Below are positions 1-8,409 of a stretch of DNA of 64,000 nt, piece after piece. The notes under the pieces are model-generated. The model was not told the origin of the DNA and made no database searches. It worked only from the letters and a program-made list of their open reading frames with translations. Within the stretch, counting starts at the first letter, position 1; every line of letters starts with the position of its first letter. Location of the stretch: contig NZ_CP055156.1 in the NCBI RefSeq assembly GCF_014217805.1, positions 868,001 through 932,000 of the forward strand. The letters run 5' to 3'. The stretch comes from Adhaeribacter swui. GTDB lineage: Bacteria > Bacteroidota > Bacteroidia > Cytophagales > Hymenobacteraceae. A program made the position numbers and the translations under genes.

Positions 1-1244
1 TAATTACGCCCGAAACAGCCGACCGGATACGGGATTATTATAAAAGCAAAAACACTTCATCGGCCAACCCTCTGCTGGTTGTTTTTGGTATTTTGGGAGC
101 TTTGTTAATCGGGCTGGGCATTATTTTAATTCTGGCGCACAACTGGGACGAACTTTCCCGGATAACCAAAACTTTGCTGGCTTTTTTACCGCTGCTGATA
201 GGGCAAGTACTTTGCGGGTATGGGCTTATTAAGAAACAGGTGGGTACGGCATACCGCGAAAGTGCGGCTACTTTTTTGTTTCTGGCGGTGGGTGCCAGCA
301 TAGCGTTGGTAAGCCAGATTTATAACATTCCGGGTGGCACGGGCACATTCTTACTCACCTGGATGCTGCTGGGGCTGCCTTTGGTGTATATCATGCCGTC
401 TTCGGTGGTTTCGTTACTGTATATTTGTGGTATTACCTATTATGCCGCCGAACTAGGTTACTGGTCTTACAAGTCCCCGCCGCCTTATTTGTATTGGCTT
501 CTGCTGATGGGCATTCTGTCCCATTATTACCAATTATACCGGCGCAAACCCACGGGCAATTTCATTATTTTTCATCATTGGCTCATTCCGGCATCAGTAA
601 CTGTTGCTTTGGGAACGGTGGCCCAAAAAGCCGATGAATTATTGTTTATCGCTTATTTCAGCCTTTTCGGTGCTTTTTACCTTTTCGGAAATTTAATTTT
701 TTTAAAAACGCAAAAACTAAAAAACAACGGCTATAAGGTTATCGGTGCATTGGGTACGGTGGCGTTATTACTCGCCTTAAGCTTTAATTGGTTTTGGGAA
801 AGTTTAATAAAACAAGCTTTTTCGGTTAACCAACTAATTAACGCCCCCGAATTTTACGCCTCCGTTTTAACCTCCTTAGCAGCTACCGGACTTTTTTACG
901 CTTACCTAAAAAACAAACCAATAAGCCGCTTACAGCCCATAGCACCTGCGTTTTTACTTTTTATATTCCTGTTTTTGCTGGGGCTTTTCTCGCCGGTGGC
1001 AGTGGTGCTCGTTAATATTTATATTTTATTGATTGGCGTATTAATTGTTAAAGACGGGGCCCGGCAAAATCATTTAGGGTTACTTAACCTGGGTTTGCTG
1101 TTAATTTCCGCTTTAGTCATTTGCCGTTTTTTCGACACCGACTTGAGTTTTGTTATCAGAGGTATTTTGTTTGTTTCGGTAGGCCTCGGGTTTTTCCTGG
1201 CCAATTACGGGCTACTTAAAAAGAGAAAAAACCATGAATTCTAA
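1..1244 (+). CDS. DUF2157 domain membrane protein (5' end outside window)
   Basis: The reading frame is open from the first bases, so the gene begins upstream of the window; a TTG at 93 is internal. The visible N-terminal part (ITPETADRIRDYYKSK) followed by a hydrophobic segment with LGIILILAHNWDEL is typical of DUF2157. About ten hydrophobic helices follow, so this is a polytopic inner-membrane protein. Its biochemical role is unknown. The stop overlaps the start of the next gene by 11 bp; DUF2157 and GDYXXLXY genes are often adjacent, which suggests the two act together. Confidence 0.85.
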   Translation, partial: ITPETADRIRDYYKSKNTSSANPLLVVFGILGALLIGLGIILILAHNWDELSRITKTLLAFLPLLIGQVLCGYGLIKKQVGTAYRESAATFLFLAVGASIALVSQIYNIPGGTGTFLLTWMLLGLPLVYIMPSSVVSLLYICGITYYAAELGYWSYKSPPPYLYWLLLMGILSHYYQLYRRKPTGNFIIFHHWLIPASVTVALGTVAQKADELLFIAYFSLFGAFYLFGNLIFLKTQKLKNNGYKVIGALGTVALLLALSFNWFWESLIKQAFSVNQLINAPEFYASVLTSLAATGLFYAYLKNKPISRLQPIAPAFLLFIFLFLLGLFSPVAVVLVNIYILLIGVLIVKDGARQNHLGLLNLGLLLISALVICRFFDTDLSFVIRGILFVSVGLGFFLANYGLLKKRKNHEF

Positions 1245-1809
1245 AAAACTGCTGATTTCCACCTTTATGCTGGTTGCGTTAGTTCAGGTGTACGTTCCGG
1301 CCAAAATGATTCTGGATCAGGAAAAAGTGTTAGCCACCGGTAAAGAATTTAAATTTAAAACCGCTCCTGTTGATCCCTACGATCCTTTCCGGGGAAAATA
1401 CATTACGTTAAACTTTGCCGGAAACACCGTTAAAATTCTAAAAAATGAAAATTGGTTACCCGGCGAAACTGCTTACGTTTCGGTAATTACCGATCAGGCC
1501 GGTTTTGCTAGCATAAAAGCTATTTCTAAAAAGGAACCTGCTACCACCGAAGCGTATTTTAAAACCACGGTGCGTTATGTAACGGAAGATAAACCCCAAC
1601 AAGCAGTTATTGACTTTCCGTTTGATCGTTATTACATGGAAGAATCGAAGGCGGCCGATGCGGAGAAATTATACCAGCAACTACAGAACGACACCACCCA
1701 AATAACTTATGCCCTGGTAAGTATTAAAAATGGCAGCGCCGTTTTAAAAGATGTTCTGGTCGGCGAAACGCCTATCCGGGAGTTAGTTAAAGCAAACCCC
1801 AAAAAGTAA
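1234..1809 (+). CDS. GDYXXLXY-type membrane-anchored protein
   Basis: A 191-residue protein with one N-terminal hydrophobic segment (residues 4-24), probably a membrane anchor, followed by a soluble domain. The family motif G-x-Y-x-x-L-x-[YF] is present as RGKYITLNF near residue 50, with Lys in place of the usual Asp. Translation is probably coupled to the upstream DUF2157 gene through the 11-bp overlap. Function is unknown; the pair likely forms a membrane complex (inference from gene pairing). Confidence 0.8.
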   Translation: MNSKKLLISTFMLVALVQVYVPAKMILDQEKVLATGKEFKFKTAPVDPYDPFRGKYITLNFAGNTVKILKNENWLPGETAYVSVITDQAGFASIKAISKKEPATTEAYFKTTVRYVTEDKPQQAVIDFPFDRYYMEESKAADAEKLYQQLQNDTTQITYALVSIKNGSAVLKDVLVGETPIRELVKANPKK

Positions 1810-1922
1810 TTCTTGCTTACCGGTAAAAAGAAGGCGAACCGTCTCTAAATTTTAAGGTTTGAGTTAATCAAAAATTTTAAATTTTATTATCATAGCTATC
1901 CTTTTCACAGCCGATCTCATTA

Positions 1923-3203
1923 TCAGATTTTAACTTTTAAAATTTCTTTCCAGTGCGTAGAATATCGGTCGCTTTTTTGAGAAAGAGTCATTTTCCAATT
2001 TTTATCCGTACCCCCGGCAGCGTAACTAATTACATTTTCGGCCCACTCGTTTTTACCCATTTTGGCGTTTAGTTTATCCAGGGCCATCATTAGCTTTTTA
2101 CTTTTATCCCGGTCGGTGGTATCAAACAAGTTGGTTTGCAGTTGACTTTCCGGCGTAAATTCCGATAAAATAACCCCGGCTTTTTTATACGCATATCCAT
2201 TTTGAAATATCTGCCGCAAACCCTGCAACGCGTACCGGATTAACTCACCCGTATCGGCAGACGCCATGGGCAAAGCGATAGTAGTAGCCCGGTGGTACTG
2301 CGGCGCGTGCACCGAAAATTTATTAGTCCGAATGAATACCGTAATGGCTTTGGCGGCGCTACGTTGCAGTCGTAATTTTTCGGCCGCGCGGGTGGTGTAC
2401 GTGGCCACGGCTTCCTGCAATTCGTCGAGGGTGGTAATGTATCGCGAAAAAGAGCGGGTGCAGGCAATATTCTTGCGCGATGGGTCTTCGGTTAAATCCA
2501 GTTCCTGGCACGGATTACCCAATAATTCCTGCCGGAGACGCACCCCTACTACCCCACCCAAGTGCCGGTATACCCAAGCGGCGCTGCGGTCTACCAGATC
2601 AGCCGCGGTGTAAACCTGGTGCTGGTGTAATTTAACGGCGTATCGCCGGCCTATTCCCCAAATATTTTCAACGGCTAAATGCCGGCGGGTAGCAGCTTGC
2701 TTTTCCGGAGTATCGAGCAAAGCTATCCCGTTATAAGCGGCATTTTTCTTAGCTAAATGATTGGCTACTTTTGCTAACGTTTTAGTAGGAGCTATGCCAA
2801 CGCAAACCGGCAGGTTTAAGTATTGCCAAATGGTTTCCCGGATGGAAATTGCCTTTTTCTCTAAATCAGCAGTTGGAACATGATCCAAGTTCACGAAGGC
2901 TTCGTCGATGGAGTAAACTTCTACTTCGCCAAACGTTTTTAAAATTTGCATTACCCGCCGCGACATGTCGCCGTAGAGCATAAAGTTAGACGAAAATACC
3001 CGCACGCCTTCGCACTCAATCAGCGGTTTTGCTTTAAATAAAGGTTCGCCCATTTTAATGCCTAAATCCTTCGCTTCCTGCGACCGCGAAATAATGCAGC
3101 CATCGTTATTCGATAACACTACCACCGGTTTGCCATTGAGCCAAGGCTCAAACACCCGCTCGCACGATACAAAAAAGTTGTTGCAATCAATCAGCGCGAT
3201 CAT
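1923..3203 (-). CDS. umuC: Y-family DNA polymerase, UmuC subunit of Pol V
   Basis: A 426-residue translesion polymerase. Catalytic carboxylates are visible: Asp6 in the N-terminal IDCNNFFVSCE motif and Asp100-Glu101 in SIDEAF. The motif GIAPTKTLAKVANHLAKK and a C-terminal little-finger region follow; length matches UmuC (about 420). It would copy across damaged template as part of Pol V with processed UmuD. Its start lies inside the end of umuD (17-bp overlap), so the two are one transcript read leftward. Induction by DNA damage is expected from the family, not shown here. Confidence 0.95.
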   Translation of the reverse strand: MIALIDCNNFFVSCERVFEPWLNGKPVVVLSNNDGCIISRSQEAKDLGIKMGEPLFKAKPLIECEGVRVFSSNFMLYGDMSRRVMQILKTFGEVEVYSIDEAFVNLDHVPTADLEKKAISIRETIWQYLNLPVCVGIAPTKTLAKVANHLAKKNAAYNGIALLDTPEKQAATRRHLAVENIWGIGRRYAVKLHQHQVYTAADLVDRSAAWVYRHLGGVVGVRLRQELLGNPCQELDLTEDPSRKNIACTRSFSRYITTLDELQEAVATYTTRAAEKLRLQRSAAKAITVFIRTNKFSVHAPQYHRATTIALPMASADTGELIRYALQGLRQIFQNGYAYKKAGVILSEFTPESQLQTNLFDTTDRDKSKKLMMALDKLNAKMGKNEWAENVISYAAGGTDKNWKMTLSQKSDRYSTHWKEILKVKI

Positions 3204-3636
3204 GGCCGTATAGTTTATGCAATACGTGAATAACTACGCCCCACACCATAAAATCCATCTCGGGAGTTATCTCCAGAGGCTGATACTTCGCGTTTTCGGG
3301 CCATAAGAATACTCTTTTCCCCTCGTGTTGCAGTCGCTTTACGGTAAACTCGCCTTGTACCATGGCCAATACAATATTACCATTTACCGCCCTTAAGGAT
3401 TTATCTACCACAATAATATCGCCATCGTACATGCCGGCATTTTGCATGGAGTCGCCCATTACTTTTACAAAAAAAGTAGCACTCGGGCGTTTTACGATAT
3501 ACTCGTTTAAATCTAAAGTCCGTTCGGTAAAATCGGCAGCCGGGGAAGGGAAACCAGCGGGTACCGTGTGTTCGTAAAGCCGCACGGGTGCCGATGTAGA
3601 GTGACTAGTCGGGAAATAAGTAGTAAGTATCTGCAT
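3187..3636 (-). CDS. umuD: UmuD / LexA-type S24 self-cleaving protein
   Basis: 149 residues, the usual UmuD size. The Ser-Lys dyad is visible as Ser63 (VMGDSMQNAG) and Lys100 (FTVKRL), and an Ala27-Gly28 bond (VPAGFP) matches the autocleavage site. RecA-stimulated self-cleavage would give UmuD', the partner of UmuC. First gene of umuDC. The ATG lies only 4 bp from a perfect 13-bp inverted repeat (3641-3672), so the repeat sits where the leader and ribosome site would be; this makes direct operator control likely. Confidence 0.95.
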   Translation of the reverse strand: MQILTTYFPTSHSTSAPVRLYEHTVPAGFPSPAADFTERTLDLNEYIVKRPSATFFVKVMGDSMQNAGMYDGDIIVVDKSLRAVNGNIVLAMVQGEFTVKRLQHEGKRVFLWPENAKYQPLEITPEMDFMVWGVVIHVLHKLYGHDRAD

Positions 3637-3640
3637 GCGT

Positions 3641-3672
3641 ATTTAGCAAATAAAGGCTATTATTTGCTAAAT
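3641..3672. promoter_or_regulatory. Perfect 13-bp inverted repeat at umuDC start, candidate operator
   Basis: ATTTAGCAAATAA (3641-3653) and its exact reverse complement TTATTTGCTAAAT (3660-3672) flank a 6-base spacer AGGCTA. It ends 4 bp before the umuD start codon. It is a good candidate for a binding site of a dimeric repressor of the damage response. A role as an RNA hairpin hiding the start is also possible. No matching -7 box TAnnTTTG was found just upstream. Confidence 0.6.
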
Positions 3673-3745
3673 ATACTAGCATATTTTAAATTAAGTTACT
3701 TTAAATACTAAATATTTTAGTTTTAAATACAGATTAACTTCTCCT

Positions 3746-4669
3746 TTAAACCTGCGAAGCCAATAAATACAGAACCGCCATCCGGATAGCAACGCCATTT
3801 TCTACTTGGTTAAGAATGATAGCTTGCTTGGAATCAGCAGCATCGCTGCTTAGTTCTACGCCCCGGTTAATGGGCCCTGGGTGCATAATTACAATTTCTT
3901 TATCCAGGCTATCGAGCAGTTTTTTGTTAATGCCGTAGTACAAGGTGTATTCGCGCAACGAAGGAAAATATTTCATTTGCTGCCGCTCCAGTTGAATGCG
4001 CAATACGTTGGCTACATCGCACCACTCCAAGGCTTTACGCACGTTTAATTCTACTTTTACGCCTAAAGCGCTGATGTAGCGGGGCAATAAAGTAACCGGA
4101 CCGCATACCATTACTTCGGCGCCTAACTTTTGTAAAGCAAAAATATTGGAAAGCGCTACCCGCGAATGCAGAATGTCGCCGATAATAGCTACTTTTTTTC
4201 CGGCCACATCGCCTAAACGCTCCCGGATAGAGAAGGCGTCGAGTAAAGCTTGCGTAGGATGCTCGTGGGTACCGTCGCCAGCATTTACAATATTGGCTTT
4301 TATGTGTTTGGATAAAAAATGCGGGGCGCCGGCGCTAGCGTGGCGCATCACAATCATATCCACCTTCATAGCCAGAATGTTGTTGACCGTATCCAGCAAG
4401 GTTTCGCCTTTTTTTACCGAACTGCCGCTCGCCGAAAAATTAACGATGTCGGCAGATAAGCGTTTTTGGGCCAGCTCAAACGACAGCCGGGTGCGGGTAG
4501 AATTTTCAAAAAAAACGTTAGCAATGGTAATATCGCGGAGCGAAGGTACTTTTTTAATAGGGCGGTTAAGAACTTCTTTAAAATTATCCGCCGTTTCAAA
4601 AATCAATTGAATATCGGCGGGGGTAATGTTTTTAATTCCTAAAAGATGCCTAACGCTGAGTGCTTGCAT
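3746..4669 (-). CDS. pyrB: Aspartate carbamoyltransferase catalytic subunit
   Basis: 307 residues, the usual PyrB length. The carbamoyl-phosphate loop STRTR is at 57-61, followed by HPTQALLD and the C-terminal HPGPINRGVE signature. It makes N-carbamoyl-aspartate from carbamoyl phosphate and aspartate, the committed step of pyrimidine synthesis. It starts 3 bp after the pyrR stop, so the two are co-transcribed; no pyrI regulatory subunit is seen beside it. Confidence 0.97.
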   Translation of the reverse strand: MQALSVRHLLGIKNITPADIQLIFETADNFKEVLNRPIKKVPSLRDITIANVFFENSTRTRLSFELAQKRLSADIVNFSASGSSVKKGETLLDTVNNILAMKVDMIVMRHASAGAPHFLSKHIKANIVNAGDGTHEHPTQALLDAFSIRERLGDVAGKKVAIIGDILHSRVALSNIFALQKLGAEVMVCGPVTLLPRYISALGVKVELNVRKALEWCDVANVLRIQLERQQMKYFPSLREYTLYYGINKKLLDSLDKEIVIMHPGPINRGVELSSDAADSKQAIILNQVENGVAIRMAVLYLLASQV

Positions 4670-4672
4670 GGA

Positions 4673-5224
4673 TTACTTTTCTTCGGTTTTGGTAATGAGC
4701 CAAATGTTATCTTCGGTTGTTTCGGCAGAACGCCACTCCACCAGTACCCTTTGCGATGATAAGGAGTTTACAGATTGCCCTACGTAGGTGGCCTCGATGG
4801 GTAAATCGCGACTGTAGCGCCGGTCGATGAGTACCAGCAGTTCTACTTTCTGCGGCCGGCCATAAGCAATCATAGCATCGAGGGCGGCGCGCACCGAGCG
4901 GCCGGTATACAACACATCGTCTACCAGAATAACTTGCTGGTTTTCAATAATAAAATCAATTTGGGTAGCGTTGGCCGTGAGCGGACTTTCGCGGCGGCGG
5001 AAATCATCGCGGTGAAAGGTGATATCCAGGCGACCAGTACGAACGGGTTTGCCAATAATGCGTTGCAAGGTTTGTTGCAGGCGCTCTGCCACAAATACGC
5101 CCCGGGGCTGCAAACCCAGGATAACTGAATTCGAAAAATCATGATGGTTTTCGATCAATTGCTGCGCCAGGCGTTCCAGCATAATTTCGAGCAACTGATT
5201 ACTAACGATTAATCTTTTCTGCAT
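4673..5224 (-). CDS. pyrR: Bifunctional pyrimidine regulator / uracil phosphoribosyltransferase
   Basis: 183 residues starting at MQKRLIV. A longer frame begins at 5272, but a -7 box lies between that position and 5224, so the inner ATG is preferred. The PRPP-binding signature VILVDDVLYTGRSVRAAL is clear near residue 95. PyrR-family proteins bind pyrimidine mRNA leaders in Firmicutes and show UPRTase activity; whether RNA-binding attenuation operates here is unknown, and I see no attenuator hairpin before the gene. Upstream partner of pyrB. Confidence 0.93.
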   Translation of the reverse strand: MQKRLIVSNQLLEIMLERLAQQLIENHHDFSNSVILGLQPRGVFVAERLQQTLQRIIGKPVRTGRLDITFHRDDFRRRESPLTANATQIDFIIENQQVILVDDVLYTGRSVRAALDAMIAYGRPQKVELLVLIDRRYSRDLPIEATYVGQSVNSLSSQRVLVEWRSAETTEDNIWLITKTEEK

Positions 5225-5243
5225 TTCAACCAGAGATATCGGA

Positions 5244-5251
5244 CAAAGATA
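5244..5251 (-). promoter_or_regulatory. -7 box (TATCTTTG) of pyrR-pyrB
   Basis: On the minus strand the site reads TATCTTTG, a full match to the Bacteroidota -7 consensus TAnnTTTG, 19 bp before the ATG at 5224. No clear -33 TTG element is seen. It supports the shorter pyrR start. Confidence 0.6.
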
Positions 5252-5261
5252 GGTAATTAGT

Positions 5262-5335
5262 CGATAGACCACAGTCCATCGTCCACAGAAATTTTCTTAG
5301 TCCACGGTCGATAGGCCATAGTCCACGGATTAAAA
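5262..5335. repeat. GTCCAC/GTCCATAG keyword repeats, left cluster
   Basis: Short imperfect copies of GTCCA-YGG-type words (for example AGTCCATCGTCCAC and two AGTCCACGG) are packed in the pyrR upstream region. Related words in opposite orientation occur at 5741-5778 and again at 24401-24423. They look like a dispersed low-complexity intergenic repeat, not coding sequence. Confidence 0.55.
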
Positions 5336-5406
5336 ATTAGTTTTTGCATTTTAGCAGAGAAGGATGGTTAGTAAATTATAGCCTTAACTTACAATCAACT
5401 TTGTAA

Positions 5407-5697
5407 TTAAAGAAACAACATAACGAAACTTAATAATAGAGCAAAAACAACCACTATTACAGTTATTCCTCCAGCAAATCCGCTTCTGATATTCTTATTT
5501 CCATTAGCTAAATTTTTAAAAAAGAAATAGCTGTTCAAAGCATTTATCCCGAAAACGATCCCGGCAAACAACTTTAAAGTAGATTTATCATAACTACCAT
5601 CCCAAGCAAAACCAAAAATTGTTTCTGCCAAAATTATAGAACTTATACTTAATAAGATGTAACCCCAGTTGGTCTGTCTACTATAGAAATCGTTCAT
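5407..5697 (-). CDS. Small membrane protein of unknown function
   Basis: 96 residues from the ATG at 5697 (MNDFYSRQTNWGY). A longer frame from 5763 would begin inside the GTCCATAG-type repeat and is rejected; AAAGGGA directly before the inner ATG supports that start. Three hydrophobic segments are visible (about 11-30, 42-58 and 71-95). No family is recognised. The gene stands alone between two clusters of inverted keyword repeats and its base composition is more AT-rich than its neighbours, so recent insertion is possible. Confidence 0.6.
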   Translation of the reverse strand: MNDFYSRQTNWGYILLSISSIILAETIFGFAWDGSYDKSTLKLFAGIVFGINALNSYFFFKNLANGNKNIRSGFAGGITVIVVVFALLLSFVMLFL

Positions 5698-5740
5698 TCC
5701 CTTTAAGTTAGAAACACAACCCATTAAACTAAAAAATTCA

Positions 5741-5778
5741 ATGGACCATGGACTATTGACCATAGACTATGGACTATT
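5741..5778. repeat. GTCCATAG keyword repeats, right cluster
   Basis: Alternating GGACCATGGACTAT and GACCATAGACTATGGACTAT words, partly self-complementary, lie between the small membrane gene and the secreted protein gene. They mirror the left cluster at 5262-5335 in opposite orientation. Confidence 0.55.
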
Positions 5779-7261
5779 TAAACACCACCTTATTCAAATA
5801 AAATACATTGCGGGCGGGGCCTCCTACCGGACGAACGCGCTGGTAACCGTAGGCAATAAAAACGTTATTGTACCACGATAGCAATCCGGTTTTTTCGGCT
5901 TCGGTTACTTTTTCGGTGGGGTCGTTAGGTTGTACGGCTACTTTGCTATTGTCTTGGGTAACGCTGTCTTGGTGGATGATTTTGTAGCGGATGCTTTTCT
6001 CGTCGCTGTAGGCCATAATAATTTTATCGCCACTCCGGATAAGTTGGGTATTTTCGACCAAATTTTCCTGCATGGCGTCTTTCAGGGTAAAGCTGTTATC
6101 CCAGATTAACTTTCCTTCTTTATCAAAAGCGCAGGCAATAGTATGCGTATACCGGTAACCATCGAACACCCGGGCCAAAGGCGCTAAGCCGTAACTGTAG
6201 GTGCTGGAACTGCTGTACTGCGGGTAATATGCTTCGGCCACCAGCAACATGCCTTTGTCGTAGTAAATAATGTCGTGCAACAAAATACGGTAGCGCAACC
6301 GGAAATCTTTATCCTTGGCTTTAAAGCGAGCCGCTTTGCGGTAAAGGCGCTCGCGGCGGCCTTTGCGCATGTAATCGAAGAAATGCCGGAAATTTTTAAA
6401 ATCGTAATAAATAATGTCGGTTTGGTCGTTGAACAGTTGGCTGGTAAAAATGCCCTGCGCGTACCGCATGTCGCGCAGCGAATAAGTGCCCACTAAGGTT
6501 TTGGCAATACTATCGCCGGGGCTTAACTGGCCGGTAATTAAACTGCGGTTTAGTTTAGATTGCAGAATTTTAATGCTGTGCAAATTACCTTCCGGCGAAA
6601 ACCGTTTTACCTGGAGCCGCCCAATTTTGCCATTGGATTCGGATAATACAAACTCAGCGCGTTGCGTAGCAGTATCGGCGTTAAAAGTGGCGAGTGCATC
6701 GGGTTTATCGTACAGCGCCGGAATGGTTTTAATCTGGTCGGTTTGTAAATCCAGGTTCAGCACAATTAAATGCCGCAGATCGTAGGCAATAAAATATGCA
6801 TTGTTGTCCAGCACTTTAAACCGGTCAATTTTTAAATCGGCGGGTAAATCGTAGTCGCGCAAATCGTAGGTAACTTCGGAGTACGATGCGTTTAAATTAT
6901 TAATTTTTAAAAAAACGAATTCCCAGGGCCGGTACGTAAGAAAAAGCAGGTAAACGTAATTCCGGTCGGCGTAAATGTGTTGCAGCGAGTAATCGTCCTG
7001 AATGGGAATTTCGCCGGACCAGATTTTATTTAAATTTTGATCGAAGCGCGAAAAAACAAACTTTTCGCGGGTACTTAAACCCGAGTAATCGTGCGCGTAC
7101 ACAAACAAGGTGCTGTCTTGTAAAGGATACACTTCGAAGTGCGAATCCGAAGTGCTAGCTTCAAACTCCACGCGGCTTGGCTGAACCGGCTCCTGGCTAT
7201 AAGCAATGTAAGACTGAAAAATCCAAAAAACGACTAGTAAAAACCACCTAGTTTGCAACAT
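5774..7261 (-). CDS. Secreted protein of unknown function
   Basis: 495 residues with an N-terminal signal sequence (hydrophobic residues 5-22, cut probably after AYS). The remainder has many short beta-like segments with recurring aromatic and Asp residues, consistent with a repeat or propeller-like fold, but I recognise no domain. A Lys/Arg-rich patch (near residues 310-330) is unusual. It appears monocistronic. Likely exported to the periplasm or beyond; substrate unknown. Confidence 0.7.
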   Translation of the reverse strand: MLQTRWFLLVVFWIFQSYIAYSQEPVQPSRVEFEASTSDSHFEVYPLQDSTLFVYAHDYSGLSTREKFVFSRFDQNLNKIWSGEIPIQDDYSLQHIYADRNYVYLLFLTYRPWEFVFLKINNLNASYSEVTYDLRDYDLPADLKIDRFKVLDNNAYFIAYDLRHLIVLNLDLQTDQIKTIPALYDKPDALATFNADTATQRAEFVLSESNGKIGRLQVKRFSPEGNLHSIKILQSKLNRSLITGQLSPGDSIAKTLVGTYSLRDMRYAQGIFTSQLFNDQTDIIYYDFKNFRHFFDYMRKGRRERLYRKAARFKAKDKDFRLRYRILLHDIIYYDKGMLLVAEAYYPQYSSSSTYSYGLAPLARVFDGYRYTHTIACAFDKEGKLIWDNSFTLKDAMQENLVENTQLIRSGDKIIMAYSDEKSIRYKIIHQDSVTQDNSKVAVQPNDPTEKVTEAEKTGLLSWYNNVFIAYGYQRVRPVGGPARNVFYLNKVVFK

Positions 7262-7427
7262 TAAAACCCCTATTACTTGGACGTAGTGAGACGCGATTTA
7301 GAAAACAATATTTAATCTATGACTTATACGGCACTTATGCAACGAGTGCAGGTTAGTTTGAAAAAATATTTACCGCCGGTACAACTTACCTGAGAAAATT
7401 ACCAATAGCATTGTTAAGGCAAAGAAA

Positions 7428-7466
7428 AACCTGGTTCCACTTTACAGAAGCAAGCCGAACCAGGTT
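7428..7466 (-). terminator. Hairpin with T-run, probable terminator
   Basis: AACCTGGTTC (7428-7437) pairs exactly with GAACCAGGTT (7457-7466) across a 19-base loop. Read leftward it is followed by TTTTTC, so it would terminate leftward transcripts such as that of the EVE-domain gene, although it is about 360 bp from that stop. Confidence 0.5.
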
Positions 7467-7590
7467 AAAAAATTTTAAAAATTAAAAATTTATCTCTTTA
7501 AAATAGCTTATTGCCTAATCAAATCAGGCTTCCGCAATAGCTTACCGGCTATTCTTTAAATTATTAATTTATTGTTTTAAGATTTAGAAG

Positions 7591-7730
7591 CTGTTTAGTA
7601 TTTATAAAAAAGAGGCAACCTTCGCCTTTGGGGGTGTCTGCACCACCAAAACGGGATAGCTCCACAAAATACTACTCCTAAATGCTTCTAATTGGTACCT
7701 TTTATTATTACATTTTAGATTGCTAAACAG
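7591..7730. repeat. 140-bp dispersed repeat, copy 1 (MITE-like)
   Basis: Bounded by CTGTTTAG (7591-7598) and its exact inverse CTAAACAG (7723-7730). A second copy lies at 37650-37790 and shares GAGGCAACCTTCG, CACCAAAACGGGAT, AAAATACTACTCCT and ATGCTTCTAATTGG in the same order. It has no open frame. Short terminal inverted repeats plus two intergenic copies fit a non-autonomous mobile element; target duplications are not evident. Confidence 0.7.
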
Positions 7731-7829
7731 ATTTTTAGCCAAAATTAAGCAGCCATACACTTAAAGACAAATCTCTAAAAGTCAAATATTTACAAACCCA
7801 ACAACGAACAACTAAAAACGATTAACTAC

Positions 7830-8234
7830 TTAATTACCCAAGCTTAGAATTATATCGTATTCTTCGGGTTTAAGGGGCATTACCGATAAGCGTGATTGGC
7901 GCAGCAAAGCAATGTTTTCGAGCCGTTCGTCTTTTTTAATTTGATCCAGAGTTACCGGTTTTTTAAAATCCTGGCTGGGCACCAGGTCTACGGTTTGCCA
8001 GCGGGCATCGTCGGTAGTGGGGTCTTGGTAAGCTTCGCGGTCTACCTGGGCTACCCCCACCACGGCTTTTTCGGATACGCTATGGTAAAACAAAACCAGG
8101 TCGCCGGTTTTCATTTGCGTTATATTGTTACGGGCCTGGTAGTTGCGCACGCCAGTCCAGGAAGTTTTACCATCTTTTACTAAATCGGCCCAGGAATAAG
8201 CCTCCGGTTCTGATTTTACGAGCCAGTACTGCAT
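7830..8234 (-). CDS. EVE domain-containing protein
   Basis: 134 residues spanning one EVE domain (PUA-like): MQYWLVKSEPEAYSW, WTGVRNYQARN, GDLVLFYHS and LSVMPLKPEEYDIIL are family hallmarks. EVE domains bind modified bases in DNA or RNA (known for the family); the ligand here is unknown. The gene is divergent from polX, with a -7 box TATCTTTG at 8270-8277 on its strand. Slightly shorter than the usual 140-155 residues but complete. Confidence 0.9.
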   Translation of the reverse strand: MQYWLVKSEPEAYSWADLVKDGKTSWTGVRNYQARNNITQMKTGDLVLFYHSVSEKAVVGVAQVDREAYQDPTTDDARWQTVDLVPSQDFKKPVTLDQIKKDERLENIALLRQSRLSVMPLKPEEYDIILSLGN

Positions 8235-8269
8235 GTATTTTTTAAATTTTAGAATAAAAATTGCCGCAC

Positions 8270-8277
8270 CAAAGATA
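8270..8277 (-). promoter_or_regulatory. -7 box (TATCTTTG) of the EVE gene
   Basis: Minus-strand TATCTTTG, full match to TAnnTTTG, 36 bp before the EVE start codon. No convincing -33 element. Confidence 0.5.
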
Positions 8278-8384
8278 ATTTTATTTCTTTTAATTTAGTA
8301 AAACACCGCAAGTCCAGTAGGTCCGGCTGGGTAAAGTCTAACCAAATTGCCTGAATTTCGGCCGCCGCTGCTTCCAGAAAAGTG

Positions 8385-8392
8385 TATCTTTG
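8385..8392 (+). promoter_or_regulatory. -7 box (TATCTTTG) of polX
   Basis: TATCTTTG matches the Bacteroidota -7 consensus, 18 bp before the TTG at 8410. It lies inside the longer open frame that begins at 8347, so that upstream start would precede the promoter and is unlikely. Confidence 0.55.
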
Positions 8393-8409
8393 TAAAAAAA
8401 TTGGTCGCC

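Larger units (their letters stand above)
7262..7829. other. Gene-free region with a hairpin and a dispersed repeat
   Basis: 568 bp without a supported gene. It holds the hairpin at 7428-7466 and one copy of a 140-bp dispersed repeat at 7591-7730. The rest is AT-rich and shows nothing else I can name. Confidence 0.7.

Noticed and set aside
3187-3636. Calling the S24 gene lexA
   Set aside because: No N-terminal DNA-binding helix-turn-helix and it is coupled to umuC; length fits UmuD.
4146-4610. 154-codon open frame on the plus strand
   Set aside because: Antisense to pyrB, whose motifs are complete.
5262-5778. Possible CRISPR array from repeated GTCCA words
   Set aside because: Repeat units are short, irregular and not separated by even spacers; no cas genes.
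7591-7730. Insertion sequence
   Set aside because: Terminal inverted repeats are present but there is no transposase frame and no evident target duplication, so only a MITE-like label is justified.
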